A stretch of 64,000 bases of DNA, taken from assembly GCA_013298895.1 (NCBI GenBank), contig JAAFJM010000012.1, positions 1 to 64,000 on the forward strand, read 5' to 3'. Each line of letters starts with the position of its first letter. Position 1 is the stretch's first letter. Origin of the DNA: Bacteroidota bacterium. GTDB taxonomy: Bacteria > Bacteroidota > Bacteroidia > UKL13-3. Positions 7,818-16,564 of this stretch are shown one piece after another. The notes beneath the pieces were generated by a model. That model saw only the letters and a list, made by a program, of their open reading frames with translations. It did no database searches and was not told the DNA's origin. Made by a program: the position numbers and the translations under genes.

Positions 7818-9344
7818 TTATTCCCACTCAATGGTTGCAGGAGGTTTGCTACTAATATCGTAAACTACTCTATTTATACCCTTAACTTCATTTATGATTC
7901 TGTTTGATACCAAAGCTAGAAACTCGTGAGGTAGGTGGCAAAAATCGGCTGTCATACCATCAACTGAAGTTACTGCTCTTAAGCAAACTGCATTTTCATA
8001 AGTGCGCTCATCGCCCATAACTCCAACCGATTGAACAGGTAGGAAAATAACACCTGCTTGCCAAACGTTTTTATATTGGTCTTTAATTTTTAATTCACTA
8101 ATAAATATGTGATCTGCTTCTTGTAAAATGGCTACTTTTTCAGGTGTAATATCGCCCAAAATACGGATAGCTAAACCTGGACCTGGAAAAGGATGACGAT
8201 TTAAAATAACATCGGCAATACCTAATTCACGACCAACTTTACGCACTTCATCTTTAAACAAGGTACGTAATGGTTCTACTATTTTTAAATTCATTTTTTC
8301 AGGTAAACCTCCCACGTTGTGATGAGATTTAATGGTAGCCGAAGGACCTTTAACACTTACACTTTCTATCACATCAGGATAAATAGTTCCTTGTGCTAAC
8401 CATTTAACACCATCTATTTTTTTAGCTTCATCGTCAAAAACTTCAATAAATACTCTACCAATTGTTTTACGCTTTTGTTCAGGATCTGAAATACCTTTTA
8501 ATTCACTTAAAAATCTTTCTCCTGCATCAACTCCAATTACGTTTAAGCCCATTCCTTTATAGGCTTCAAGTACTTGTTCGTACTCGTTTTTGCGCAATAA
8601 ACCATTATTGATAAAAATACCTGTAAGATTATTTCCAATAGCATTTTTTAACAAAATGGCAGCCACACTGCTATCAACTCCACCACTTAAACCTAAAATT
8701 ACCTTATCGTCACCAATTTTTTCTTTAAGTTCTTTGGTAATATTTTCAATAAAATGAACAGGAGTCCAGTCTTGATTCATTTTAGCAACGTGTTTCACAA
8801 AGTTTTCTAACATTAAAGCACCTTCAGGACTATGTGTTACCTCAGGGTGAAACTGGATGGCATATGTAGGTTCGCCTTCAATTTTGTAGGCAGCTACTTT
8901 TACTGACTCTGTACTTGCTATTACTTTAAAATTGTCTGGAATAGTTTGAATAGTATCGCCATGGCTCATCCACACTTGCGAATTTGCACTAACACCTGTA
9001 AACAAAACATCATCAGCTATAAAACTTAAATTAGCACGACCATATTCTCTAATTTTTGACGGAACAACAAAACCTCCATTTTGATGAGCCATTAACTGAG
9101 CACCATAACAAACTCCTAAAATAGGCAATTTACCACGCCAAGCGCTTAAATCAATATTAGGTAAAAGACCATCGTTAACCGAAAAAGGACTTCCACTTAA
9201 AATAATAGCTTTAGTAGCTTCGTCAATAAGAGGTAAATGAGTGCAAGGGTGAATTTCGGAATACACATTCAATTCGCGTAACCTGCGGGCAATTAGCTGT
9301 GTGTACTGACTCCCAAAATCGATAATTAATATTTTTTGTTCCAT
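7818..9344 (-). CDS. guaA: GMP synthase (glutamine-hydrolysing)
   Basis: GuaA converts XMP to GMP with ATP and glutamine. The class I amidotransferase half shows [10 protein letters not shown] (nucleophile Cys) and the [10 protein letters not shown] His/Glu pair. The ATP-pyrophosphatase half has the P-loop [13 protein letters not shown], and the C-terminal dimerisation domain ends with the usual [20 protein letters not shown]. Length (508 residues) is normal. The ATG at 9344 was chosen over an upstream in-frame codon because a -7-like element at 9364-9357 puts the transcript start only a few bases ahead of it. It is monocistronic, between two strong hairpins. Confidence 0.97.
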   Translation of the reverse strand: MEQKILIIDFGSQYTQLIARRLRELNVYSEIHPCTHLPLIDEATKAIILSGSPFSVNDGLLPNIDLSAWRGKLPILGVCYGAQLMAHQNGGFVVPSKIREYGRANLSFIADDVLFTGVSANSQVWMSHGDTIQTIPDNFKVIASTESVKVAAYKIEGEPTYAIQFHPEVTHSPEGALMLENFVKHVAKMNQDWTPVHFIENITKELKEKIGDDKVILGLSGGVDSSVAAILLKNAIGNNLTGIFINNGLLRKNEYEQVLEAYKGMGLNVIGVDAGERFLSELKGISDPEQKRKTIGRVFIEVFDDEAKKIDGVKWLAQGTIYPDVIESVSVKGPSATIKSHHNVGGLPEKMNLKIVEPLRTLFKDEVRKVGRELGIADVILNRHPFPGPGLAIRILGDITPEKVAILQEADHIFISELKIKDQYKNVWQAGVIFLPVQSVGVMGDERTYENAVCLRAVTSVDGMTADFCHLPHEFLALVSNRIINEVKGINRVVYDISSKPPATIEWE

Positions 9345-9356
9345 GATTTTGGGGCA

Positions 9357-9364
9357 CAAAGATG
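9357..9364 (-). promoter_or_regulatory. Probable -7 element of guaA
   Basis: CATCTTTG on the minus strand (9364-9357) differs from TAnnTTTG only at its first base. The implied start site leaves a leader of only a few bases before the ATG at 9344. No clear -33 element is visible. Confidence 0.45.
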
Positions 9365-9427
9365 AACTTTTTATTTGAAGTTTTTAATTAATATGTATGA
9401 TTTTGTTCTTTTTATTTTAACTCAACA

Positions 9428-9460
9428 AAAAAGCCCAACTGAAATTCAATTGGGCTTTTT
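9428..9460 (-). terminator. Terminator downstream of pruA
   Basis: An 11-bp perfect stem, AAAAAGCCCAA (9428-9438) with TTGGGCTTTTT (9450-9460), lies between pruA and guaA and ends in a T run on either strand. Confidence 0.9.
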
Positions 9461-9492
9461 GTAAATATTAATTTGTTGATTGTAATTTATTA

Positions 9493-9512
9493 AGACGTTG
9501 CATGCAACGTCT
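9493..9512. repeat. 20-bp perfect palindrome (AGACG...CGTCT family)
   Basis: AGACGTTGCA followed by its exact complement forms a perfect 20-bp palindrome; the right flank reads CTACA. I recall near-identical palindromes dispersed in the genomes of Bacteroidota and Cyanobacteria. A related palindrome with the same ends lies inside valS at 33667-33696. Confidence 0.8.
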
Positions 9513-9533
9513 CTACAAAATCGTTATCTATAA

Positions 9534-9561
9534 ACTGACAACCGTCAACCAACAACTATTA
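9534..9561. repeat. Degenerate heptanucleotide tract reaching the pruA stop codon
   Basis: Four consecutive 7-mers, ACTGACA, ACCGTCA, ACCAACA and ACTATTA, follow one another without gaps. The last contains the pruA stop codon (TTA on this strand, 9559-9561). Short unit number makes this tentative. Confidence 0.4.
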
Positions 9562-11187
9562 CGCTTCTTTCATAAATTCATATTCGTATCTTTCTGGAGA
9601 TACAAATGTTTCTTTGATGGTACGTTGACTAACCCAACGCATTAAATTAATCATTGCACCTGCCTTATCGTTGGTTCCGCTTGCACGGGCACCACCAAAT
9701 GGCTGCTGACCAACTACTGCACCTGTTGGTTTATCGTTAATATAAAAATTACCTGCTGAATTACGTAATTTCCAAGTAGCTAAATCAATGGCATATCTAT
9801 CTTGCGCCAAAACAGCACCAGTTAAAGCATATTCACTGGTTGAATCAACTAATTCTAAATTTTCTTCAAATTTTTCGGCATCATACACATAAATAGTTAA
9901 TACTGGCCCAAATAACTCCTCACACATGGTAGTATATTTTGGATTGCTAGTAACTATAACTGTTGGGTCAATAAACCAACCTTTGCTTTTATCATAAGTT
10001 CCACCAGCAATAATCTCACAGCTTGCATCCTTTTTAGCTTCGTCAATGTATTTCGCCAATTTATCAAACGATTTTTCATCAATAACAGCGTTTACAAAAT
10101 TTCTAAAGTCTTCAACAGGGCCTACGTTAAAACTGGCAATATCTTTTACCATTTTTGCTTTCACCTCTGCCCACATATTACTTGGAATATAAGCACGGCT
10201 AGCTGCTGAACATTTTTGACCTTGGTACTCAAAAGCACCGCGTACCAAAGCAGTAACCACTGCATCTACATTGGCCGATTTATGCGCAACTATATAATCT
10301 TTACCACCAGTTTCACCAACTATTCTAGGGTAAGTTTTGTATTTATGAATATTGTTTCCAATTGTTTTCCAAATATCTTGAAACACACCTGTACTGCCAG
10401 TAAAGTGAATACCAGCAAAATCAGGATGATTGAATACTACCTCGGCAGCAACTGGACCGCTTGGGTAAATTAAGTTGATAACGCCATCAGGTACGCCAGC
10501 TAGTTTAAATACTTCCATTAAAACATTAGCCGAATAAACTTGTGTATTACTTGGTTTCCAAACAATTACATTGCCCATCATAGCTGCGCTAGTTGGTAAA
10601 TTACCAGCTATAGCCGTAAAGTTAAATGGAGTTAAAGCATATATAAAACCTTCTAACGGACGGTACTCTATTCTATTCCACATACCTTTACCCGATTGCG
10701 GTTGCTCGCTGTAAATTTGGCTCATAAAGTTTACGTTAAAACGCAAAAAATCAATGAATTCACAAGCTGAGTCAATTTCGGCTTGGTAGGCATTTTTACT
10801 TTGGCCTAACATGGTAGCAGCATTTAATTTAGCACGGAAAGGACCTGCTATTAAATCGGCTGCTTTTAAAAAAATGGCTGCACGTTGTTCCCAAGTTAAT
10901 GCTTCCCACTTTGGTTTAGCTGCTAAAGCTGCATTAATTGCATCTGTTACATGACTTGCATCGCTTACGTGAAACTGACCTAATAAATGTTGATGGTCGT
11001 GTGGTGGACGCATATCCATGGTTTTTCCGCTGCGAACTTCTTGACCACCAATATACATTGGCACATCAATAACCTTTGAGCGAGCTTCGGTTAAAGCATC
11101 TTTTAAATCTTTGCGCTCTTTGCTACCAGGAGCATAATTTAATACTGGTTCGTTTACAGGACTAGGTACTTTAAAAAATCCGTTCAT
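9559..11187 (-). CDS. pruA: L-glutamate gamma-semialdehyde dehydrogenase (1-pyrroline-5-carboxylate dehydrogenase)
   Basis: The enzyme oxidises glutamate semialdehyde to glutamate with NAD+, the second step of proline catabolism. The aldehyde dehydrogenase fold is clear: TPFNFTAIAGN, the cofactor-side VWKPSN, IHFTGSTGVF, the general base Glu in IVGETGGKD and the catalytic Cys in YQGQKCSAASRAY, then EELFGPVLTIYVY. The N-terminus (FKVPSPVNEPVLNYAPGSKERKDL) is typical of the ALDH4-type P5C dehydrogenases rather than of general aldehyde dehydrogenases. Length (542) is normal. No proline dehydrogenase gene lies in the window. It is monocistronic. Confidence 0.96.
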   Translation of the reverse strand: MNGFFKVPSPVNEPVLNYAPGSKERKDLKDALTEARSKVIDVPMYIGGQEVRSGKTMDMRPPHDHQHLLGQFHVSDASHVTDAINAALAAKPKWEALTWEQRAAIFLKAADLIAGPFRAKLNAATMLGQSKNAYQAEIDSACEFIDFLRFNVNFMSQIYSEQPQSGKGMWNRIEYRPLEGFIYALTPFNFTAIAGNLPTSAAMMGNVIVWKPSNTQVYSANVLMEVFKLAGVPDGVINLIYPSGPVAAEVVFNHPDFAGIHFTGSTGVFQDIWKTIGNNIHKYKTYPRIVGETGGKDYIVAHKSANVDAVVTALVRGAFEYQGQKCSAASRAYIPSNMWAEVKAKMVKDIASFNVGPVEDFRNFVNAVIDEKSFDKLAKYIDEAKKDASCEIIAGGTYDKSKGWFIDPTVIVTSNPKYTTMCEELFGPVLTIYVYDAEKFEENLELVDSTSEYALTGAVLAQDRYAIDLATWKLRNSAGNFYINDKPTGAVVGQQPFGGARASGTNDKAGAMINLMRWVSQRTIKETFVSPERYEYEFMKEA

Positions 11188-11250
11188 ATTTTATAATTAT
11201 TGTATTGTTTTATTGCTAAATTGTTTTTATTATTTTAAAAAAACGCGTGC

Positions 11251-11269
11251 GAAAATAATCGTTATTTTC
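11251..11269. promoter_or_regulatory. Inverted repeat in the pruA promoter region
   Basis: GAAAATAA TCG TTATTTTC is a perfect 8-bp inverted repeat 64 bp upstream of the pruA start. On the minus strand its right half forms TATTTTCG, similar to a -7 element, so a regulator bound here could overlap the promoter. No regulator is identifiable. Confidence 0.35.
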
Positions 11270-11348
11270 AATTATTAGTTATGATAGTAAGGTACTTAAA
11301 AATTCTTGATCATAACAAGCCAATAGAATTGAAATTGAAGAAATACTA

Positions 11349-11993
11349 TTAATTTTTAAAAATATAAACCAATTGTTTGGTTTCAAAAAAGTCTCCTTCG
11401 AAAAAGGAATTCAAATCAGCCGTTTGTACATTTAACTTAGCATTCAATCGTTTCAGGTCTTTAATTTCCTCTTTTAAATCACCACCTTTTAAAAGTAAAT
11501 AACCATTTAGTTTTGCGTTAAAACAGTTGTCATCAATGTAATCCTGTGTCCAACGATAAAGCGATTCCATGGGGGCCACTGCCCTACTTACTATAAAATG
11601 AAATTCTTCTTTCAAATTTTCAACACGGCCTACTACAAAATCAGTATTTTTTAACCCAATGGCATTTGAAATTTCTTCAGCTACTTTAATTTTTTTACCA
11701 ATTGAGTCGCATAAAGTAAATTCTGTATTAGGAAACATAATGGCCAACGGAATACCAGGAAATCCGCCACCTGTACCTATATCAAGCACTTTGGTACCAT
11801 TTTCAAATTGGACGTATTTAGCTATTGCTAAACTATGCAAAACATGCTTTTCATAAAGTGATTCAATATCTTTACGAGACACCACGTTAATCTTACTATT
11901 CCAATCTACATATAAATCATACAATTGCTTGAATTGGTTGATTTGTAACTCAGTTAAATCGGGGAAATATTTAGTTATAATTTCGAAGTTCAA
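11349..11993 (-). CDS. rsmG: 16S rRNA (guanine527-N7)-methyltransferase
   Basis: RsmG methylates G527 of 16S rRNA using S-adenosylmethionine. The SAM-binding loop VLDIGTGGGFPGIPLAI is unmistakable, preceded by the RsmG signature WNSKINVVSRKD..LYEKHVLHSLAI and followed by SRAVAPMESLYRW. Length (214 residues) is normal. The start appears to be TTG (11993-11991); no in-frame ATG exists near the expected N-terminus, and a TATTTTG stretch just upstream could be the -7 element. It stands alone, divergent from the ABC ATPase gene. Confidence 0.95.
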   Translation of the reverse strand: MNFEIITKYFPDLTELQINQFKQLYDLYVDWNSKINVVSRKDIESLYEKHVLHSLAIAKYVQFENGTKVLDIGTGGGFPGIPLAIMFPNTEFTLCDSIGKKIKVAEEISNAIGLKNTDFVVGRVENLKEEFHFIVSRAVAPMESLYRWTQDYIDDNCFNAKLNGYLLLKGGDLKEEIKDLKRLNAKLNVQTADLNSFFEGDFFETKQLVYIFKN

Positions 11994-12132
11994 ATTCTCT
12001 AATAATTTAGGGTTGCAAAATAGTTATTTAAATTGTTTCTGTTTAAAATAAAACCCAAAATATTCCACTTATAAAAATTACCAAACAAATTAACAATGGA
12101 ATGACTTTATTTGAAATTTAAAATTATAAAAC

Positions 12133-13011
12133 ATGTTAATTGAAGTAAGTAATTTAAATAAAAGCTACGCCAATCATCAAGCGCTTAAAAATGTGAGTAT
12201 AAATATTCCAAAGCAAAGTATTTTTGGACTACTAGGCCCAAATGGTGCTGGCAAAACGAGTTTAATACGAATTCTTACACAAATTACACAAGCCGATTCA
12301 GGTACTATCATTTTTGATGGAGAAAAACTACAAGAAAAACATATTTATCAAATAGGCTACTTACCTGAAGAAAGAGGCCTTTATAAAAAAATGCTCATAG
12401 GCGAACAGTTGCTTTATTTTGCAGAATTAAAAGGATTAAGTAAGGCAGATGCTAAAAAAAGAGTTAAATATTGGGTAGATAAGTTTGAAATAAAAGACTG
12501 GCTGAATAAAAAAGTAGAAGATTTATCAAAAGGAATGCAGCAAAAAGTGCAATTTATTGCCAGTATATTACACCATCCAAAGCTCATTATTTTAGACGAG
12601 CCTTTTAGTGGCTTTGACCCACAAAATGCACAATTACTTGTGGAAGAAATTCTTAAGCTTAGAGACGAAGGAAGTACAATTATTTTTTCAACTCACAGAA
12701 TGGATACCGTAGAAAAACTTTGTGACAATATAGCCATGATTAATAAAAGTGAAGTGGTTTTAAGTGGCAATAAGACTGCTATCAAACAAAGTTTTAGTTT
12801 AGACGAGTATAGCATTCAATTTAACGGAAACTTGGAGTCATCAAGCAATTATGAAATAATAAGTCAACATCAAAATGAGGCTATTATTAAGATAATTGGA
12901 TCTAAACAAAATACTATTCATTCATTAAATACCCAATTAGAACTGATTTCGTTTATGCCACAAATTGCTAGTATGGAAGATATTTTTATAAAAATGGTAA
13001 ATAAGGTTTAA
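12133..13011 (+). CDS. ABC transporter ATP-binding protein (ABC-2/NatA type)
   Basis: The nucleotide-binding domain has Walker A (GLLGPNGAGKTS), a Q-loop region, the signature as LSKGMQQKVQ, Walker B (LIILDEPFSGFDP) and the H-loop (STHRMD). After residue about 215 a C-terminal extension of the DUF4162 type follows. In Bacteroidota such subunits usually sit beside an ABC-2 permease with a long extracytoplasmic loop. Here no permease is adjacent; the matching kind of permease is at 48441-49766. The exported substrate is unknown. Confidence 0.9.
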   Translation: MLIEVSNLNKSYANHQALKNVSINIPKQSIFGLLGPNGAGKTSLIRILTQITQADSGTIIFDGEKLQEKHIYQIGYLPEERGLYKKMLIGEQLLYFAELKGLSKADAKKRVKYWVDKFEIKDWLNKKVEDLSKGMQQKVQFIASILHHPKLIILDEPFSGFDPQNAQLLVEEILKLRDEGSTIIFSTHRMDTVEKLCDNIAMINKSEVVLSGNKTAIKQSFSLDEYSIQFNGNLESSSNYEIISQHQNEAIIKIIGSKQNTIHSLNTQLELISFMPQIASMEDIFIKMVNKV

Positions 13012-13095
13012 AAGTATTTAGTAGTATTATTGTTTTATTATATTAATAAAAATTGTCATATACAAATTCCTCAATACTTAATAATTTTAAAAAAA

Positions 13096-14367
13096 TTACT
13101 TGAATCTATTATAATATGCACGTTCCAAATCCTCTTTATGCATAGGATGAGCCAATTTTATTAACTCAAAAGCGCGTTGCTCCAAGTTTTTTCCAAACAA
13201 ATTAACTGCGCCAAACTCCGTTACTACCCAATGTATATGCCCACGAGTAGTAACTACTCCTGCCCCATTTTTTAAAGTTGGTACTATTCTCGAAATTCCT
13301 TTTGATGTGATAGAAGGCAATGCAATAATTGGCTTTCCTCCTTTTGAAAGCGAAGCACCTCTTATAAAATCCATCTGCCCGCCTATGCCTGAATATTGAT
13401 AAGTTCCAATTGAATCAGCACAAACTTGCCCTGTAATATCAATTTCGATAGCGCTATTGATACAAGTAGCTTTATCATTTTTCCTGATAATATCTGTATC
13501 GTTCACATAATCGATATTTAAGCCATTTATTAAAGGATTATCGTTTACAAATTGATACAGCTTTTTGGTTCCTGCCATAAACGAAGTAACAATTCTACCT
13601 CGTTTTATATTTTTCATACTGTTATTAATAACACCACTTTCAATTAAAGGTAAAACACCATCCGAAAACATTTCGGTATGAATTCCTAAGTTTTTATGAT
13701 TGGTTAAATTGCGCAGCACCAAGTCAGGAATAGCGCCAATTCCTAATTGCAAAGTAGCTCCATCTTCAACCAAAGCAGCCACATTTTTGCCAATTTGTTC
13801 AGTAGCAGGTGTTACATCTTTACTGTAATCAACCTCAGGCAGTGCCTCATCGTGCCAAACCATTTTATCAATTTTACTCACATGAATAAATCCATTTCCA
13901 TGCACCCGTGGCATGTTAGGATTAACTTGAGCTATGATAACTTTAGCCGTATCTGTGGCCGCTTTTGCTATATCTACCGAAATTCCTAACGAACAAAATC
14001 CACTTGCATCAGGAGGAGAAACTTGCACAATAGCCACATCTAAAGGCAAATAATTTTCGTAAAACAAACGAGGAATTTCACTCAAAAAAATTGGTACGTA
14101 ATCGCCTTGAGTACTGTTTACTGCAGAACGTGTATTGGCCGAAACAAAAAGCGAATTGATATAAAAACTATCTTTATATTTATGATTACCAAAATCAATA
14201 TCTCCAAACGATGTGATGCTAACTAATTCAACTTTTTGTAACTCTTCATATCTTTCTAATAGTTTGTTTATCAAAAATATGGGTGTTGCTGCACTTCCAT
14301 GTAAAAAAACTCTATTACCTGACTTTATGATTGAAACGGCCTCTTCGGCACTTACATATTGTTGCAT
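13096..14367 (-). CDS. Acetyl-CoA hydrolase/4-hydroxybutyrate CoA-transferase family protein
   Basis: The 423-residue protein shows the family pattern: an N-terminal MQQYVSAEEAVSIIKSGNRVFLHGSAATP, the central LQLGIGAIPDLVLRNL followed by the active-site Glu in GIHTEMFSDG, and the C-terminal GGQMDFIRGA and ALPSITSKGISRIVP. These enzymes move CoA between acetyl-CoA and small carboxylic acids through a glutamyl-CoA thioester, or hydrolyse acetyl-CoA. The exact acyl substrate cannot be read from sequence. It is monocistronic and convergent with the ABC ATPase gene. Confidence 0.92.
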   Translation of the reverse strand: MQQYVSAEEAVSIIKSGNRVFLHGSAATPIFLINKLLERYEELQKVELVSITSFGDIDFGNHKYKDSFYINSLFVSANTRSAVNSTQGDYVPIFLSEIPRLFYENYLPLDVAIVQVSPPDASGFCSLGISVDIAKAATDTAKVIIAQVNPNMPRVHGNGFIHVSKIDKMVWHDEALPEVDYSKDVTPATEQIGKNVAALVEDGATLQLGIGAIPDLVLRNLTNHKNLGIHTEMFSDGVLPLIESGVINNSMKNIKRGRIVTSFMAGTKKLYQFVNDNPLINGLNIDYVNDTDIIRKNDKATCINSAIEIDITGQVCADSIGTYQYSGIGGQMDFIRGASLSKGGKPIIALPSITSKGISRIVPTLKNGAGVVTTRGHIHWVVTEFGAVNLFGKNLEQRAFELIKLAHPMHKEDLERAYYNRFK

Positions 14368-14540
14368 TGATTAAAAATAATATTTAAGCCGCGAAATTAA
14401 AGGCAATTCAAACCTAAATTGTATGATTTAAATACAAACTATTTAAAATAAAAAAGTAATTTTATAAGTTAAAACAATGGTTAAAGGTAGTTGAATCGGT
14501 AATATATAATTGTTAAATACGTAATTAATATAATTAAACA

Positions 14541-14571
14541 TTTTGTTATTGACTTAAAATGCCTACTTTTG
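14541..14571 (+). promoter_or_regulatory. Promoter of typA
   Basis: TTTTG at 14541-14545 is followed after 18 nt by TACTTTTG at 14564-14571, a perfect -7 element. The leader to the ATG at 14594 is about 15-17 nt. Confidence 0.75.
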
Positions 14572-14593
14572 CACCCTTTTAAAATAAGACATA

Positions 14594-16405
14594 ATGCAAA
14601 AAATCAGAAACATAGCTATTATTGCCCACGTAGATCACGGGAAAACTACATTGGTTGATAAAATTTTACACCAAACTCAACTTTTCCGCGAAAACCAAGA
14701 AAAAGGCGAATTAATACTAGATAATAACGATTTAGAGCGCGAACGTGGTATTACCATTTTAGCAAAAAACATTTCAGTACAGTACAAAGGTTACAAAATT
14801 AATATCATTGATACTCCTGGTCACGCGGATTTTGGTGGCGAGGTAGAGCGTGTATTAAACATGGCCGATGGTGTATTATTATTAGTAGATGCGTTTGAAG
14901 GCCCAATGCCTCAAACTCGTTTTGTGTTACAAAAAGCTTTAGCATTAGGTAAAAAACCTATTGTAGTTATTAACAAAGTAGATAAACCAAACTGCCGTCC
15001 AGATGAAATTCATGATGCAGTTTTTGATTTATTCTTTAACTTAGAAGCTAACGAAGAGCAATTAGATTTCCATACCATTTATGGTAGTTCAAAACAAGGT
15101 TGGATGGGTAGAGATTGGAAAAATCCTACCGAAGATTTCACTTCGTTGTTAGATGATATTATTTCAGAAATTCCTGAGCCTCATGTAGAAGAAGGAACTT
15201 TACAAATGCAAATTACTTCATTAGATTATTCTTCATTTACAGGAAGGATTGCTATTGGACGTATTTTACGCGGAAGTGTTAAAGTTAATCAACCTATTAG
15301 TTTAGTAAAACGCGATGGCAGCATTCAAAAATCAAGAGTAAAAGAACTTTACGTTTTTGAAGGTTTAGGTAAAATGAAAGTTGAAGAAGTTGGTGCTGGC
15401 GATATTTGTGCAATTATGGGTATTGAAGGTTTTGAAATTGGTGATACCGTTGCTGATTTTGAAAATCCTGAAGGCTTAACTCCAATTAATATTGACGAAC
15501 CAACCATGAACATGTTGTTCTGTATCAATAACTCACCTTTCTTTGGTAAAGAAGGTAAATTTGTTACCTCTCGCCATTTACGTGACCGTTTGTTCCGCGA
15601 ATTAGAGAAAAACTTAGCTTTAAGAGTAGAAGAAACTAACCAAGCTGATTCGTATTTAGTATTTGGTAGAGGTATTCTTCACTTATCGGTTTTAATTGAA
15701 ACCATGAGACGCGAAGGCTACGAATTACAAGTTGGTCAACCACAAGTAATTGTAAAAGAAATTGATGGTGTTAAATGTGAACCAATGGAGATTTTAACCG
15801 TTGATGTTCCATTAGAAGTATCAGGAAAAGTAATTGAATTGGTAAGCCAACGTAAAGGTGATATGATAATTATGGAACCTAAAGGCGATTTAACGCATTT
15901 AGAATTCGAAATTCCATCACGTGGTATTATCGGTTTGCGAAATAATGTATTAACAGCTACAGCTGGTGAAGCAATTATGGCTCATCGTTTCAAAGCTTTT
16001 GAACCTTGGAAAGGTCCTATACCTTCGCGTTTAGCTGGCGTAATGATTAGCGGTGAACAAGGAACTGCAATTGCTTATTCAATTGATAAATTACAAGATA
16101 GAGGTGATTTCTTTGTTGAAGCTGGTGATGAAATTTACATGGGTCAAATTATTGGCGAAAATAACCGTCATGACGATTTAGTAGTAAATATAACCAAAGA
16201 GAAAAAATTAACCAATATGCGTGCGTCTGGTAGCGATGATAAAACTAGAATTGCGCCAAAAATTAATTTTTCATTAGAAGAATGTATGGAATATATTCAA
16301 GGCGATGAGTATGTAGAAATTACTCCTAAATCATTACGTTTACGTAAAATTCATTTGAATGAATTAGATAGAAAACGTTTCAAACAATCAACTGGAATGC
16401 AATAA
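14594..16405 (+). CDS. typA: Ribosome-associated GTPase TypA/BipA
   Basis: This translational GTPase assists 50S subunit assembly and stress or cold adaptation. The G domain is complete: AHVDHGKTTL (G1), ERERGITILA (G2), DTPGHADFGGEV (G3), NKVDK (G4). EF-G-like domains II, III and V follow, with the BipA-specific C-terminal region (GLRNNVLTATAGEAIM, IGENNRHDDLVVNI). Length (603) is normal. It has its own promoter and terminator. Confidence 0.97.
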   Translation: MQKIRNIAIIAHVDHGKTTLVDKILHQTQLFRENQEKGELILDNNDLERERGITILAKNISVQYKGYKINIIDTPGHADFGGEVERVLNMADGVLLLVDAFEGPMPQTRFVLQKALALGKKPIVVINKVDKPNCRPDEIHDAVFDLFFNLEANEEQLDFHTIYGSSKQGWMGRDWKNPTEDFTSLLDDIISEIPEPHVEEGTLQMQITSLDYSSFTGRIAIGRILRGSVKVNQPISLVKRDGSIQKSRVKELYVFEGLGKMKVEEVGAGDICAIMGIEGFEIGDTVADFENPEGLTPINIDEPTMNMLFCINNSPFFGKEGKFVTSRHLRDRLFRELEKNLALRVEETNQADSYLVFGRGILHLSVLIETMRREGYELQVGQPQVIVKEIDGVKCEPMEILTVDVPLEVSGKVIELVSQRKGDMIIMEPKGDLTHLEFEIPSRGIIGLRNNVLTATAGEAIMAHRFKAFEPWKGPIPSRLAGVMISGEQGTAIAYSIDKLQDRGDFFVEAGDEIYMGQIIGENNRHDDLVVNITKEKKLTNMRASGSDDKTRIAPKINFSLEECMEYIQGDEYVEITPKSLRLRKIHLNELDRKRFKQSTGMQ

Positions 16406-16425
16406 ATATAACTTAAAAAATATCT

Positions 16426-16457
16426 AAAAGCCAAAGTATTTAAACTTTGGCTTTTTT
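16426..16457 (+). terminator. Terminator of typA
   Basis: AAAAGCCAAAGT (16426-16437) pairs with ACTTTGGCTTTT (16444-16455), followed by more T. It lies 20 bp after the stop codon. Confidence 0.92.
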
Positions 16458-16564
16458 AATGCTTAAAAAATTAATATTAAATCCATTTTAATAACCATTA
16501 GTTAACATTAAAAAAATGTTGGTCCATTTCCTTTGCTGTGTAATAAATATACAATATTATACAA

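Noticed and set aside
13012-13079. AAGTATT/AATACTT pair as terminator between ABC ATPase and CoA-transferase
   Set aside because: Stem is only 7 bp of A/T-rich pairs with a loop over 50 nt and no T run.
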